64,000 bases of DNA from Nitrospira sp. MA-1 (lineage in GTDB: Bacteria > Nitrospirota > Nitrospiria > Nitrospirales > UBA8639): contig JAQJDB010000006.1 in NCBI GenBank assembly GCA_032139905.1, forward strand, positions 558,001-622,000, given 5' to 3'. The notes below the pieces were generated by a model, which was given only the letters and a program-made list of their open reading frames with translations, was not told where the DNA came from and ran no database searches. Shown here piece after piece: positions 1-8,475 of this stretch (positions within the stretch are counted from its first letter, which is position 1; each line of letters starts with the position of its first letter). Made by a program: the position numbers and the translations under genes.

Positions 1-120
1 ACCGAAGGGTTTGGCGTGTCGAAAAATCCCTCGTTATTTTTAGCCGCTCCGAATTTTGAAGAATCCTCGTTCGAGGTGATTGGGGAAGTGACCCATGTGG
101 ATGTTGACATGAAATATTAG
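1..120 (+). CDS. 3' end of a DUF2141-like gene (partial)
   Basis: An open frame in phase with base 1 runs to a TAG stop at 118-120 and encodes 39 residues. The residues read like the end of a DUF2141 protein: a GFGVSKNPS segment, then PNFEESSFEV and a closing beta-strand THVDVDMKY. In that family a 'GFSNN...FGPPSFE.A.F' tail is usual. The function of DUF2141 proteins is not established; many are exported. The gene starts outside the window, so its N-terminus and signal peptide cannot be judged. The call rests on the tail alone. Confidence 0.5.
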   Translation, partial: TEGFGVSKNPSLFLAAPNFEESSFEVIGEVTHVDVDMKY

Positions 121-526
121 TGCCATATCATCACCGTTGCCTGGGCATGTAAACGCATTCAGCCACTTGGATTGTTGCTATAGGGATAGACAGGTAAACT
201 GGAGATGTGGTCACAGAATCTTCGACGTCATTTGATTGTCTGCCAGCTGGCTATTTTGCCTATTGGCTGGAACCTTCAAGGGGATATCCTTCCTGGCCAT
301 GATGATGCTCTCTTACCGGATAGAAGTGTCGTGAGATTGGTTTCCGGCAACCATATTGATTTGCTATGAGGAGCGGGGCTGGATATGACGAGAAGCCTTA
401 TTTTTCTCATACCGCTTTTATAAAGGGGGGTCCAAGTCCGTTACGATGATGGTGCATATCGAAAGGTGTTCCGCACGTGGTCCTATGAATATCACGCCTC
501 TTTTAACGTAGCCATTTGAAGGGATA
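121..526. other. Intergenic stretch, no convincing gene
   Basis: About 400 bases between the DUF2141-like stop and the glycosyltransferase stop. A 54-codon frame at 205-369 (+) starts with ATG and has a hydrophobic stretch near its N-terminus, but it has no clear ribosome binding site and matches nothing I recognise. No RNA gene or repeat was seen. Confidence 0.4.
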
Positions 527-1792
527 TTAGTGCGCCGACATGAGTCGGAGATACTTTTCCGCGATCCTGCCTACTTCGAACTCCGTAGCGCGGGCACGCA
601 ACTGTTCCTGGCCAAGTGGATGGTCAAGGACTTCGAGAATAGCTTCGGCCAGCGCTTTGTCATCACCGACCGGTACCAATGGTCCAAAGGCCCCCTTTTG
701 AAGAATCTCGGTAGGACCGCTCGGGCAGTCCGTGCTGACAATCGGGCATCCACATGCTAGCGCTTCGATCAGCACATTCGGACAACCTTCCCATGCTGAC
801 GAGAGCACAAATACCGAAGCTCTGGCCATAAAGGCGAAGGGATTGTCGACAAATCCTGGCATGGAAATATCTTGGGTTAGGGCCAAGGTTTCAGCCAGCT
901 CTTCAAGCTCATTCCGCATCCTTCCCTCCCCGAGGATCACCAGTCGGGCTGGACGCACAGAACGAACTCGTCCAAAGGCCTTTATGAGACACGCGAAGTC
1001 CTTTTGTGGCACATGTCTCCCTACACCTAGGATGACCGGTAGAGTATCTGCTGGAAACCACGGATGGTCAACCGGGATGCGGGCTTTTTCTTGTACCTGG
1101 GTGAGGGCCACCGGATTGAAAATCGTCGTAATACGATCACGTTGGATTCCCGTTAACGAGGACACATCTTCCGCGACGCCATCCGCCACGGTCGCGATTT
1201 CATCTGCCCATGGGTATACGCGTTGTAAGAGAGGTGCAAGAAAACGCCAACGCCACTTTTTTGATGTCTTGATGATGGGAGACAAGCTGGTTTGTTCGTT
1301 GATCACAATGCGAGTTTTGCCACCTGCAAGGCGTGCGGCTAACAAGGCTATGAGGTTCGCAGGAGTTTTGGCCGTGAGCATCGTATCTGGTTTCTCATGC
1401 CGTAAATATTCAACCAGATCCGGGAGATATCCGATAGTTTTGGGAGGATGAGACGATAGCAAGATCGGGAGGAGCATTGACCATAAAGCCCCAAAATCAG
1501 CTGACACGGCATGGAAGCATCCCCGCCATTTTGTCCCCCCCTTGAGCCCGATGACCTGAACCTTCGGGGAAATGCTGTCCAGATAGGGACCTGAGACCTG
1601 ACATAAGATCAGGTCCACTCTGTGATTGCGATCGGCAAAGGCCTCTGAGAGATAGACCATAGCCCTTGCGACGCCGCCCCCGGCTAGAGATGGTAAAAAT
1701 ATCGCAAGATGTTTACGGTCTGGTGGTTCACTTTCTATATTTATCGATTGACTCGGGAGTGGGGCGAAATCCGAGGAATTCGTCGTCATCAT
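527..1792 (-). CDS. Glycosyltransferase family 4 (GT-B)
   Basis: Predicted to transfer a sugar from a nucleotide donor onto a surface polysaccharide or lipid-linked acceptor at the cytoplasmic face of the inner membrane. The N-terminal half carries the glycine-rich GGGVARAMVYLSEAF acceptor-side motif. The C-terminal half carries VILGEGRMRNELE and the E-x7-E donor signature EGCPNVLIEALACG, followed by GCPIVSTDCPSGPTEIL, all typical of GT4. The open frame extends to 1900, but that overlaps the upstream glycosyltransferase. The tandem ATG at 1790-1792/1787-1789 gives a 421-aa protein of normal family length and is preferred, though no strong Shine-Dalgarno is visible. It follows the GT2 gene on the same strand, so the two are probably co-transcribed. 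Substrate unknown. Confidence 0.85.
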   Translation of the reverse strand: MMTTNSSDFAPLPSQSINIESEPPDRKHLAIFLPSLAGGGVARAMVYLSEAFADRNHRVDLILCQVSGPYLDSISPKVQVIGLKGGTKWRGCFHAVSADFGALWSMLLPILLSSHPPKTIGYLPDLVEYLRHEKPDTMLTAKTPANLIALLAARLAGGKTRIVINEQTSLSPIIKTSKKWRWRFLAPLLQRVYPWADEIATVADGVAEDVSSLTGIQRDRITTIFNPVALTQVQEKARIPVDHPWFPADTLPVILGVGRHVPQKDFACLIKAFGRVRSVRPARLVILGEGRMRNELEELAETLALTQDISMPGFVDNPFAFMARASVFVLSSAWEGCPNVLIEALACGCPIVSTDCPSGPTEILQKGAFGPLVPVGDDKALAEAILEVLDHPLGQEQLRARATEFEVGRIAEKYLRLMSAH

Positions 1793-1838
1793 ATGATTAA
1801 AGGTCGCTTGAGACTTAATTGAATAGATACTGGGCTGA

Positions 1839-2843
1839 TCAGGTGAGAACGTGTTCTCGTATGGTATTGCCGAGGCTTTTGCGCAGGGGGGAGTGAACAT
1901 AATATTTCAGGGCTTTCCACCCCATGCCGTTCCAGGCCGCCCAACAGGTCCGTATCCACTTTTCGCGGACCGCTTGTGCAATTGCGCGCTGCGAATACCG
2001 GTGTGTCTGCAAATTGGCTTCTTGAAGTTTTAGTAACCAATTTTCCGCCCATTGAAGGTAATCATCGTCCGGCGTAAATTGGGATTTTCGCATGCGAGAC
2101 AACGTCAAATGCGGACCGAGATCTTCCTCGGTGAAAGGCACCCCCAAGACGTTGAGTTGATGGCGGATGATTGCCCGCTTTTTTTCATCACCCAGCTCCA
2201 CTGTTTGACTGGTAATTTGATCGGCGTGTATACGGCCGTAAACCAGGCACTCAGGGAGGTTGGCGAGTTTATATTTTTGGGCCAGTCTCACGTGGAGGTC
2301 ATAATCCTGACAGCGTGGGTAGTCATTTCGATACCCATATTCCCGCAAAATTTCAGTGCGAGCCATTATCGATCGGTTACTCAGGGAACATCGAAACAAC
2401 AGTTGAATGTCGACGTCCTCGGGTAAAATGGGCTGTCGCTTGATCCGTTTTAATGGCCGACCTTGTTCGTCCATCATGCGGCACCAGCTTCCTACTTGGG
2501 CATAATCAGGATGGGCATCCAGAAAGTTGACCTGTTTCTCCAGTCGTGTGGGAAACGCCTGATCGTCGCTATCTAACATGGCGATAAATTCACCACGAGC
2601 CTGTTCAATGCCTTTATTGCGGGTCTTGGGAATCCCGAGATTGTGTTCATTCTGGATGATGCGCACACGAGGATCGTGATATGAACGCATGATTTCACTG
2701 GTACGGTCTTTCGAACCATCATCTATCAGGAGTATTTCGAAATTGGTAAACGTTTGTGCCAAAATACTTTCAATGGCGTCTCCAATATATTTTTCGCGGT
2801 TATAAGCCGGGATAAATACGGTAACTTTTGGGTTGTTAAGCAT
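1839..2843 (-). CDS. Glycosyltransferase family 2 (GT-A)
   Basis: A 334-aa inverting GT-A enzyme. The N-terminal ~110 residues hold the hallmark pieces in order: VFIPAYNREKYI, ESILAQTF, the nucleotide-binding ILLIDDGSKD, NLGIPKTRNKGIEQARGEFIAMLDSDD (metal-binding DxD). The C-terminal ~100 residues lack a membrane helix and probably shape the acceptor site. It lies 46 bases upstream of the GT4 gene, which suggests a two-gene glycan operon. Its start is 276 bases from a divergent kinase-like gene. Donor and acceptor cannot be read from sequence. Confidence 0.88.
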   Translation of the reverse strand: MLNNPKVTVFIPAYNREKYIGDAIESILAQTFTNFEILLIDDGSKDRTSEIMRSYHDPRVRIIQNEHNLGIPKTRNKGIEQARGEFIAMLDSDDQAFPTRLEKQVNFLDAHPDYAQVGSWCRMMDEQGRPLKRIKRQPILPEDVDIQLLFRCSLSNRSIMARTEILREYGYRNDYPRCQDYDLHVRLAQKYKLANLPECLVYGRIHADQITSQTVELGDEKKRAIIRHQLNVLGVPFTEEDLGPHLTLSRMRKSQFTPDDDYLQWAENWLLKLQEANLQTHRYSQRAIAQAVREKWIRTCWAAWNGMGWKALKYYVHSPLRKSLGNTIREHVLT

Positions 2844-2923
2844 CGTCGTCTGACCGGAATGTTTCAGTTATCCCGGAGGAGTTCTCAATTCATGCGCTAT
2901 TGGAGCTAAAATTAGATAAGATA

Positions 2924-2952
2924 TTGACTCTTTTTTAAAAAAAGTTCATAAC
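2924..2952 (+). promoter_or_regulatory. Possible sigma-70 promoter for the kinase-like gene
   Basis: TTGACT and CATAAC separated by 17 bases in an AT-rich stretch, about 165 bases before the ATG at 3119. Match by eye only; the long leader is a weakness. Confidence 0.25.
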
Positions 2953-3118
2953 ACATCTCCTGAAAGTTCACGTGCCGATAGGGTAATCGGAGCTTCTCAG
3001 GCAGGCGGTAGTAACGCATTCTTCTCTAGGGGTATCAAATCATATCCGATGTATCCCCTGTTTTCCAAATTTTTGGTTTTTTGACACCACCGGTTTAACC
3101 CAGACACTCTTCAACACA

Positions 3119-3934
3119 ATGTCTTTTCAATTACAGGTCAAACAACGATCGCCCTTTTTCTTGAAGCGAGCCCGATATTTTTTATCTCGGCTTTTTGGAG
3201 TTCGCTTGCAAAAGGACAAAAGCCTGCATTTTGTGACAATCAATGGGCAGCAATTTAAGCGATTGGTTTTTTGTGATTCTTCCCTGGCTGTTGAAATTGA
3301 GCGGAATCTTGAGTGCTTCGGGGGGGCCGGGATCTTCCCAAATATGGTGATTCGTTATGAGCGGGAAATCTGGGTGGAGTTTGTTCAAGGGCCTCTCATC
3401 AAAGAGGTTGATGACTCACTCGTTGAAAAAGTGGCCATGTTTTATAATCGTTTATACTCTGAAGCTCCCCGGTTGGTGGAAACGAATACGACCATGTTCC
3501 CTGATCGCCTGGATCGGGATCTGCATTTTCTCAATCAGATTGGGATTCTTTCGAATGGATTGTTGGGGGAGCTCAGAAAATCCGTGGATGTCCTGCAGCC
3601 TACACACTGTTGGATCGGGTTCGATTATACCGACCCCGTTAAGAAAAACTTTGTCCTCAATCCCAAGACCCATTTGCTGTGTGCTGTCGATGTGGAAGGC
3701 CTCGTCAGCGAGCATCTCATAGGCATGGGTGCTGCCAAAGCCTTGGTGCGATGGCTGAATCCCTTCAAAAACGAGTTTCTCCGATTGTTGGCGAGTAAGG
3801 GCGCGCCGGATATTCAAGCCTATTATGGATTTATCGAATTGTGTTTTCTCGCCCAGTGGACGAAACGGGCATTTTTTGAACGAGATTGGAAAGCCATAAA
3901 GCCCGACTATTTCGAAGGGTATCGGGGACTGTAA
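3119..3934 (+). CDS. Protein-kinase-fold protein, LPS-kinase/APH-like
   Basis: A 271-aa soluble protein whose layout recalls the aminoglycoside-phosphotransferase/lipopolysaccharide-kinase superfamily. An N-terminal beta-rich lobe includes LHFVTINGQQFKRLVF, a hinge-like segment EIWVEFVQGPLIKEV follows, then a helical lobe. In that lobe CWIGFDYTDPVKKNFVLN sits where the catalytic loop (HGDxxxxN) would be, and LLCAVDVEGL where the metal-binding D of the IDxE motif would be. The canonical catalytic HxD is not clear, so it may be a pseudokinase. It lies between glycosyltransferases and oxygenases, which fits a role in cell-surface sugar decoration. This is family-level inference only. Confidence 0.45.
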   Translation: MSFQLQVKQRSPFFLKRARYFLSRLFGVRLQKDKSLHFVTINGQQFKRLVFCDSSLAVEIERNLECFGGAGIFPNMVIRYEREIWVEFVQGPLIKEVDDSLVEKVAMFYNRLYSEAPRLVETNTTMFPDRLDRDLHFLNQIGILSNGLLGELRKSVDVLQPTHCWIGFDYTDPVKKNFVLNPKTHLLCAVDVEGLVSEHLIGMGAAKALVRWLNPFKNEFLRLLASKGAPDIQAYYGFIELCFLAQWTKRAFFERDWKAIKPDYFEGYRGL

Positions 3935-3971
3935 GAGTATCGGCAATGAGGGTTGGAACGTATTGAGAAAA

Positions 3972-4691
3972 TCAGTACCCCTTAGGGCCTTTTCCAAAGA
4001 CCCGCTGGATTCGGTCAGCCAGCGAGAGCCGATTGATGACGACAATGAACACCTTTCGCATGTGCCCTTCCGGGCATTGAACGGGGCGGACCCCATGCCA
4101 GGATTTATCCAATCGTTGAAATAACAGACTGAAATTCCCAATGGCTGTTGAAGCCAACGATTGTGGGAAATCTTCAAAGCTGGGAGCGCTTTTTCGGCTA
4201 AATTTCCCTTGATCGTCGAGAATAACGGTCTCGCCACCCCAGGCGGGGTCCCAATCCTCTTTCGTATTAAAGTAGAAAATGTGAGACCCAAGTTTATGTT
4301 TGGCATCACAATGTGGAGAAACAGAGCATCCATTGGGGGTATAGTGCCAATGGAAATTCAATTCAAGGGACTTGACCCCAAATAATCGTTTTAAAAAATT
4401 CAAATAGGGTTTTCCCTGAAGCTCGGCTAGAAATTGATTCCAATGAGGAGAGAGAGGTAAGCCAGGGCGATACTCTAATGTGTAGCGATCATGGCTTTGT
4501 TGCCCATGAGCCCGTTTGACCCCAAAACGCTTTTGAAACATGGAGACATTCGGAAGGGTCTCAACCAGGCCTTGATAACCTGCATCCGTCAGGAGATCCG
4601 CGGGATTCATCCACGGATAGGGCTTGGCTTCCTGAAAGGATTGGGCTGAAATAGCTTCTAGGGCGGCAAAGTTTAAATACGTCATAACCAC
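3972..4691 (-). CDS. 2-oxoglutarate/Fe(II) oxygenase family protein
   Basis: A 239-aa cupin-fold dioxygenase of the prolyl-4-hydroxylase-like superfamily. The iron triad is visible: HCDAKHKLGSH supplies the HxD at about residue 127, and SWHGVRPV supplies the distal histidine at about 208. An arginine follows in GHMRKVFIVVIN and would bind 2-oxoglutarate. ELNFHWHYTPNG precedes the triad. Members of this group hydroxylate small molecules, glycans or peptides; the substrate here is unknown. The stop faces the kinase-like gene and the start is 18 bases after gpmA on the same strand, so it may be translated from the gpmA transcript. Confidence 0.75.
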   Translation of the reverse strand: MVMTYLNFAALEAISAQSFQEAKPYPWMNPADLLTDAGYQGLVETLPNVSMFQKRFGVKRAHGQQSHDRYTLEYRPGLPLSPHWNQFLAELQGKPYLNFLKRLFGVKSLELNFHWHYTPNGCSVSPHCDAKHKLGSHIFYFNTKEDWDPAWGGETVILDDQGKFSRKSAPSFEDFPQSLASTAIGNFSLLFQRLDKSWHGVRPVQCPEGHMRKVFIVVINRLSLADRIQRVFGKGPKGY

Positions 4692-4709
4692 AAACGATCA
4701 ATAATGAAC

Positions 4710-5453
4710 TTAGGGGAGGCAATATTTTAACAACTTTTGTGTGCAATCCTTCAATTTCGGCTTCCATCTCATATAGGAGTAGCTGACAAGATTGCCTTTG
4801 GCGTCAAATTTACAGACCAAGGGTTCTCCGGTTCTAATCGTGATTTGTTTGATACTGGCTTCATCGAGATGGAGAAGAAATTGTAGCAAACTTCGGATAC
4901 TATTGTTGTGTGCAACCAGCAGAATCCTTTTTTCCTCTTTAAGCAGGGGAGCAATGTCTTTCTCCCAGCAAGGAATGAGCCGGCGTTGGGTGTCCTGGAG
5001 GCTTTCTGTCAAAGGAAGGTCCTGAGAATTCAAACCTGCATATAAGGGATCCAGGCCTGGAAATCGATGATCCTGAGGAGAAAGGGCCGGTGGAACCGCG
5101 GAAAAGTGTCGCTGCCATATCAGGACTTGTTTCGCACCAAACTGTGTTGATGCTTCCCACCAGGTCATTCCTTGGAGAGCGCCGTAATGACGTTCATTCA
5201 GTCGCCAACTCTTCCGCACCGGGACAGAGGTTAAATCCATATTCTTAAGTACAATGGTTGCCGTTTCATGCGCTCTGCTTAAAACGGAGGAGAAACACAG
5301 GTCAAACATCATTCTTTTCCCCTTAAGAATGTGGGCTGCCCGCTGAGCTTCAATGACACCTTTTGGGCTTAACCCGATATCGGTCCAGCCTGTAAACCGT
5401 TTTTCGCGGTTCCATAGGCTTTCCCCATGGCGTAAAAGGACGAGCGTTCCCAT
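4710..5453 (-). CDS. gpmA: 2,3-bisphosphoglycerate-dependent phosphoglycerate mutase
   Basis: Interconverts 3- and 2-phosphoglycerate in cytosolic glycolysis and gluconeogenesis. The N-terminus has the phospho-histidine motif LVLLRHGESLWN, then RFTGWTDIGLSPKG. The middle has RLNERHYGALQGM, diagnostic for the dPGM family. The second catalytic histidine lies in LLVAHNNSIRSLL near residue 190, where most relatives have AHGNS, so N replaces G there. Length 247 aa is standard. The ATG at 5451-5453 begins MGTLVLLRHG directly at the first strand, so no other start is reasonable. Confidence 0.93.
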   Translation of the reverse strand: MGTLVLLRHGESLWNREKRFTGWTDIGLSPKGVIEAQRAAHILKGKRMMFDLCFSSVLSRAHETATIVLKNMDLTSVPVRKSWRLNERHYGALQGMTWWEASTQFGAKQVLIWQRHFSAVPPALSPQDHRFPGLDPLYAGLNSQDLPLTESLQDTQRRLIPCWEKDIAPLLKEEKRILLVAHNNSIRSLLQFLLHLDEASIKQITIRTGEPLVCKFDAKGNLVSYSYMRWKPKLKDCTQKLLKYCLP

Positions 5454-5783
5454 TTCGTTAGCAGGAAAGTTTGTTCCTTGATGTTTTGATTGACAGGTAA
5501 TCGCTTTGCAGGATTAATAGCGAAAGGCATTGAATATACAATCTTCGGATGCAATCCTAAGAATACCATAGGTTTTCCCGAGAATGAATAAGGATTTTCA
5601 AAAAGGGGCATTCTGTGTCACGGGGAGCTAATGGGAATGATTGACAGAACGGGTATTTTCAGGAATCATGAGTCGCTTTCCCTAATGCCCATGGGCAGGG
5701 GTCGTTCATTGGCATCCATGGAAGATGAATGAAGCCTAAGCTATACAGCCAAATTCTCCATTTTTCCGCACGGAATCGTATTT
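5454..5783. other. Divergent intergenic region
   Basis: About 330 bases between the divergent gpmA and dioxygenase genes, so promoters for both should lie here. No pair of boxes stands out. An 80-codon minus-strand frame overlaps the gpmA start and looks like chance. Confidence 0.4.
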
Positions 5784-6722
5784 ATGCCTCTATCCTCTGA
5801 AAATACGGATATGGTCAGGCAGCCGATTCGTCAGAATCGGCTTTATAAGGTACTGCATAAAAATCTGAGAATTCCCCCGTGGGTGGTTCGACCATTTTAC
5901 CGCGCGCTGAAAATCACCGGTAGCCCCACTCAATATCGTTTGAGAAATCGATTGGCCAGAGAAATTATTGCGATCACTAAGCCCGTGATGACCATTCCAG
6001 ACAGAGCCGGATACCGGCTGTTTGGGCCTGACGATATTGAAGGAACCGATCGCATTGTCAGGTATTGTGAAGCAGTGTATCAGCAATCACGAGCGGATTT
6101 TCCCCCGGAATATTTTCAAAAACATCCTCATAAGAAATTTCTGTTCCCGATTCTTGAAGGTGCCGAATTCTGCCGCCATCCGGAATTGCTCAGGTTTATG
6201 GTGTCCCGCCCTATTCTTGATGCCGCAGCCGCGTATCTGGGAACGGTACCGAAGTTAACCGGAGCCCGGCTCTGTTGGTCACCTGAAAATGAAACGGCTC
6301 GCTCCAGCCAGCTCTTCCACTTTGATTATGAAGATCTCAGACAGGTCAAAGTATTTATGAATATCTTTGAAACGAAGGAGGACCAGGGGCCGCTGACCTT
6401 TCTTCCCGCCGATATATCCCATCAGGTGCAGAGAGCGATCGGGCGTGTGCTTGGTCGTGTGCAGGACGAACGAATTTATGAGGGAGGGGGAAGAAACCAT
6501 GAGGTGAAGTTGATCGGACCGCCAGGCTCAGGGGCGTTCCTGGACACGTCCCGCTGTCTTCACTATGGGAGCCGGTGTAACCGACGAGATCGCGTGGTCC
6601 TGATCATCCAATTTCTTAATTGCTTTTCCGCGTTCCGACCAACGGCTCCATTCACTGTGCCTTCCGACCTTCCTGGATTTAAGCCGGACCTTGTTCAGAA
6701 GCTGGCCTTAGGGATCCATTAA
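5784..6722 (+). CDS. Phytanoyl-CoA dioxygenase-like 2OG/Fe(II) oxygenase
   Basis: A 312-aa protein with the PhyH-type dioxygenase core. FHFDYEDLRQVKVFMNIF provides the HxD iron ligands near residue 177. GAFLDTSRCLHYGSR provides the distal histidine near 255. The arginine in NRRDRVVLIIQF would hold 2-oxoglutarate. QGPLTFLPADISHQ matches the 'GxLxxxPGSH' segment common in the family. It is distinct from the P4H-like oxygenase at 3972-4691. Surrounded by glycan genes, it may modify a sugar or lipid, but no substrate can be assigned. An alternative ATG nine codons in (5811) is possible. Just after the stop begins the duplicated RHS-associated module. Confidence 0.75.
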   Translation: MPLSSENTDMVRQPIRQNRLYKVLHKNLRIPPWVVRPFYRALKITGSPTQYRLRNRLAREIIAITKPVMTIPDRAGYRLFGPDDIEGTDRIVRYCEAVYQQSRADFPPEYFQKHPHKKFLFPILEGAEFCRHPELLRFMVSRPILDAAAAYLGTVPKLTGARLCWSPENETARSSQLFHFDYEDLRQVKVFMNIFETKEDQGPLTFLPADISHQVQRAIGRVLGRVQDERIYEGGGRNHEVKLIGPPGSGAFLDTSRCLHYGSRCNRRDRVVLIIQFLNCFSAFRPTAPFTVPSDLPGFKPDLVQKLALGIH

Positions 6723-6934
6723 TCAGATCGGTTTCCGTATGACATATGCGGCTGCATCATTGCCTAGGAGTACAACTGAACCCTAATTTTGATGGCTCAA
6801 CTCTCAGAGATAAAAAATTTTTGAGATAATGGCTTAGCTTAACACCTATGGGCTTAATCCGGTTCTGCCAAGCACTAAGGACAAACCTCCCCCTTGTAGG
6901 GAGAATGAAATGGTCCCGCGGAGAAAGGATCCTG

Positions 6935-7510
6935 TTAGGAGGCAATGGAGAATTTTGATGCGCAGGGAGGGACCATCCCAGAAAGCCTGAAATTTAAGCA
7001 TGTTGTACGGTAGGGTCTGATCCCAAGCCTTTTACTTTGATTGGTCTTTTTCTCGGCTGCCTCCAGTATTCCGACCATTTTGTTATGTCCTCGTTGCTTA
7101 GCCTCTGATAACGCTGTATCTATTGGCCCAAGCCCCTTATTCAATGATCCGCCCAATTGGCCTATTTGTATTGTTGGGTCCGCACCAGATGCCAATAAAA
7201 GCTGGACGACTTCTTTATTTCCATTCCAAGCGGCGACAATTAAAGCCGTCGTCCCATCATTGGCTTGATGGTTAACCTTTGCCCCTGCGGAGAGCAATAA
7301 TTCACTTGTTTGCGGATCCTTAATAATTGCAGAAAACATAAGAGACCTATAGCCGTACCCTGGTTCGGTTTCATTGGGATCGGCACCGGCATTGAGTAAG
7401 TATTTCAAAATTGTAGGATCACAACCATTTCCACTAGCATTAAATATGGAGGCCAACCAAAGCCCATTGTTGGTTTTAAACTTATTGGCAACATTTTCCC
7501 CTTTTCCCAA
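6935..7510 (-). pseudogene. Truncated ankyrin-repeat protein
   Basis: A 191-aa frame covering only the second half of the 264-aa ankyrin lipoprotein at 12411-13205. Shared landmarks are GCDPTILKxLLxAGADxN, LLxxAGxxVNHQAxDGxTALIxAA, KEVVQLLLASGADP, and DTALSxAKxRGH. It lacks the signal peptide, the lipobox and the first two to three repeats, so it could not be exported as the full copy is. The reading frame instead continues upstream of 7510 into RHS-tail-like sequence, which suggests an internal deletion fused the two. The C-terminus also runs ~35 residues past the relative's end into leader sequence. Ankyrin proteins are one known class of immunity protein for polymorphic toxins. Confidence 0.65.
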
Positions 7511-7684
7511 TATCCAAGCCCTCCCATATCACCAACGCCTATCAATGTCCCAGCTACAGTTTCCTACGACAATTGCTCCATTTTCTCTTACCTTGCATTT
7601 TCTTTCTGTAAAATTCCGGGAAAAATGTATGGATCTGCAAGTCAGAAGTTGAGATGAATAGTTAAACATTCATATGATGCCAGG
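7511..7684. other. RHS-tail remnant and lipoprotein leader
   Basis: The minus strand of 7511-7620 can be read as ENGAIV followed, after a shift, by ETVAGTLIGVGDMGG. This resembles the ENGAIVEAAVAGAF segment in copy B (13590-13640). From about 7640 onward the sequence is nearly identical to 13690-13736 in copy B. No intact gene. Confidence 0.4.
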
Positions 7685-8455
7685 ATGATTTTCAAACGCA
7701 GAGTTAAAATGCACATAGGTTTATGGTTGGCTTTCCTGTTAGGACTTTATGGATGTGGTGGAGGGAACCCCAAAGTCCAATTATCTCTTAAAGACGTGGC
7801 TCAACTGAAAAGCGCCTCTCACGTTTATATCGTGGACTATCCATCACCGGAGTTTGCATGGTGGATCATGCCTTATTCACTGCCGTTCACCGGAGTAGTT
7901 AATCTCAATCTAGAAAAAGTTGAAAAATGGCTGGAACTCCCATCTCCCTTAGAACTTATAGATCCCACCCGCACACTCAGGAATCAAATCATGGCGACGT
8001 TAGAAGATAATTATCACTTCACCAATCTTGCTCTGCCCCAAGGGGGTTCGCTGGATGAAAATCTGATGGACCTGAGGAAAAACTTGAGAGAAGGAAAAGT
8101 CATCGCTATACAAACGTATTTTTGGGATCTTGTTCCTACCGGATCTGAAAACGGTGATTTCCTTCCTCCCAAAAAAATGCCGTATCAATTTCAATACTCA
8201 GGGATTATCCGGTTTATTGACCTTGACGGCCCGTATGTCATTCGTCAGCGTGAATGCCATTATCCACCAGAAAGTACAAATATGGGGGGATGGTTACGCC
8301 CGAAAGAATACGGCTCATTTTCTTTGGAAAGGCCAACTTGGGTAAATTCCATGCATGTCCCTGAATTAATTGACCAAAAAGGCGCCAAAATACAAGCCCA
8401 AATTCATAAAGCTGTGACTCATTGTCTTCAAGAATTTCAGAAATTGTTCCCCTAG
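7685..8455 (+). CDS. Putative lipoprotein, 256 aa (copy A), unknown function
   Basis: I do not recognise the family. After a short basic start the protein has a signal peptide MHIGLWLAFLLGLYGCGGG with a lipobox ending in Cys, so it is probably a lipoprotein; the basic, Lys/Arg-containing start suggests translation from 7685 or from the Met at 7709. The mature part is soluble, rich in prolines and aromatics, and contains PSPEFAWWIMPYSLPF, WLELPSPLELIDPTRTLRNQ and FSLERPTWVNSMHVPEL. A near-identical copy lies at 13737-14507. The first ~150 residues are the same except one, and the last ~100 differ in patches. It is convergent with the RHS fragment, 20 bases apart. It may be an immunity or accessory protein of the RHS system, by position only. 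Confidence 0.7.
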   Translation: MIFKRRVKMHIGLWLAFLLGLYGCGGGNPKVQLSLKDVAQLKSASHVYIVDYPSPEFAWWIMPYSLPFTGVVNLNLEKVEKWLELPSPLELIDPTRTLRNQIMATLEDNYHFTNLALPQGGSLDENLMDLRKNLREGKVIAIQTYFWDLVPTGSENGDFLPPKKMPYQFQYSGIIRFIDLDGPYVIRQRECHYPPESTNMGGWLRPKEYGSFSLERPTWVNSMHVPELIDQKGAKIQAQIHKAVTHCLQEFQKLFP

Positions 8456-8475
8456 CCAGCTTTCAGTTTATTCCC

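Noticed and set aside
530-1451. Plus-strand frames (76 aa and 239 aa) opposite the GT4 gene
   Set aside because: They lie antisense to a well-supported glycosyltransferase and show no recognisable motif.
3452-4333. A 293-aa minus-strand frame overlapping the kinase-like and oxygenase genes
   Set aside because: It runs through two supported genes in other frames and has no family features; a shadow frame.
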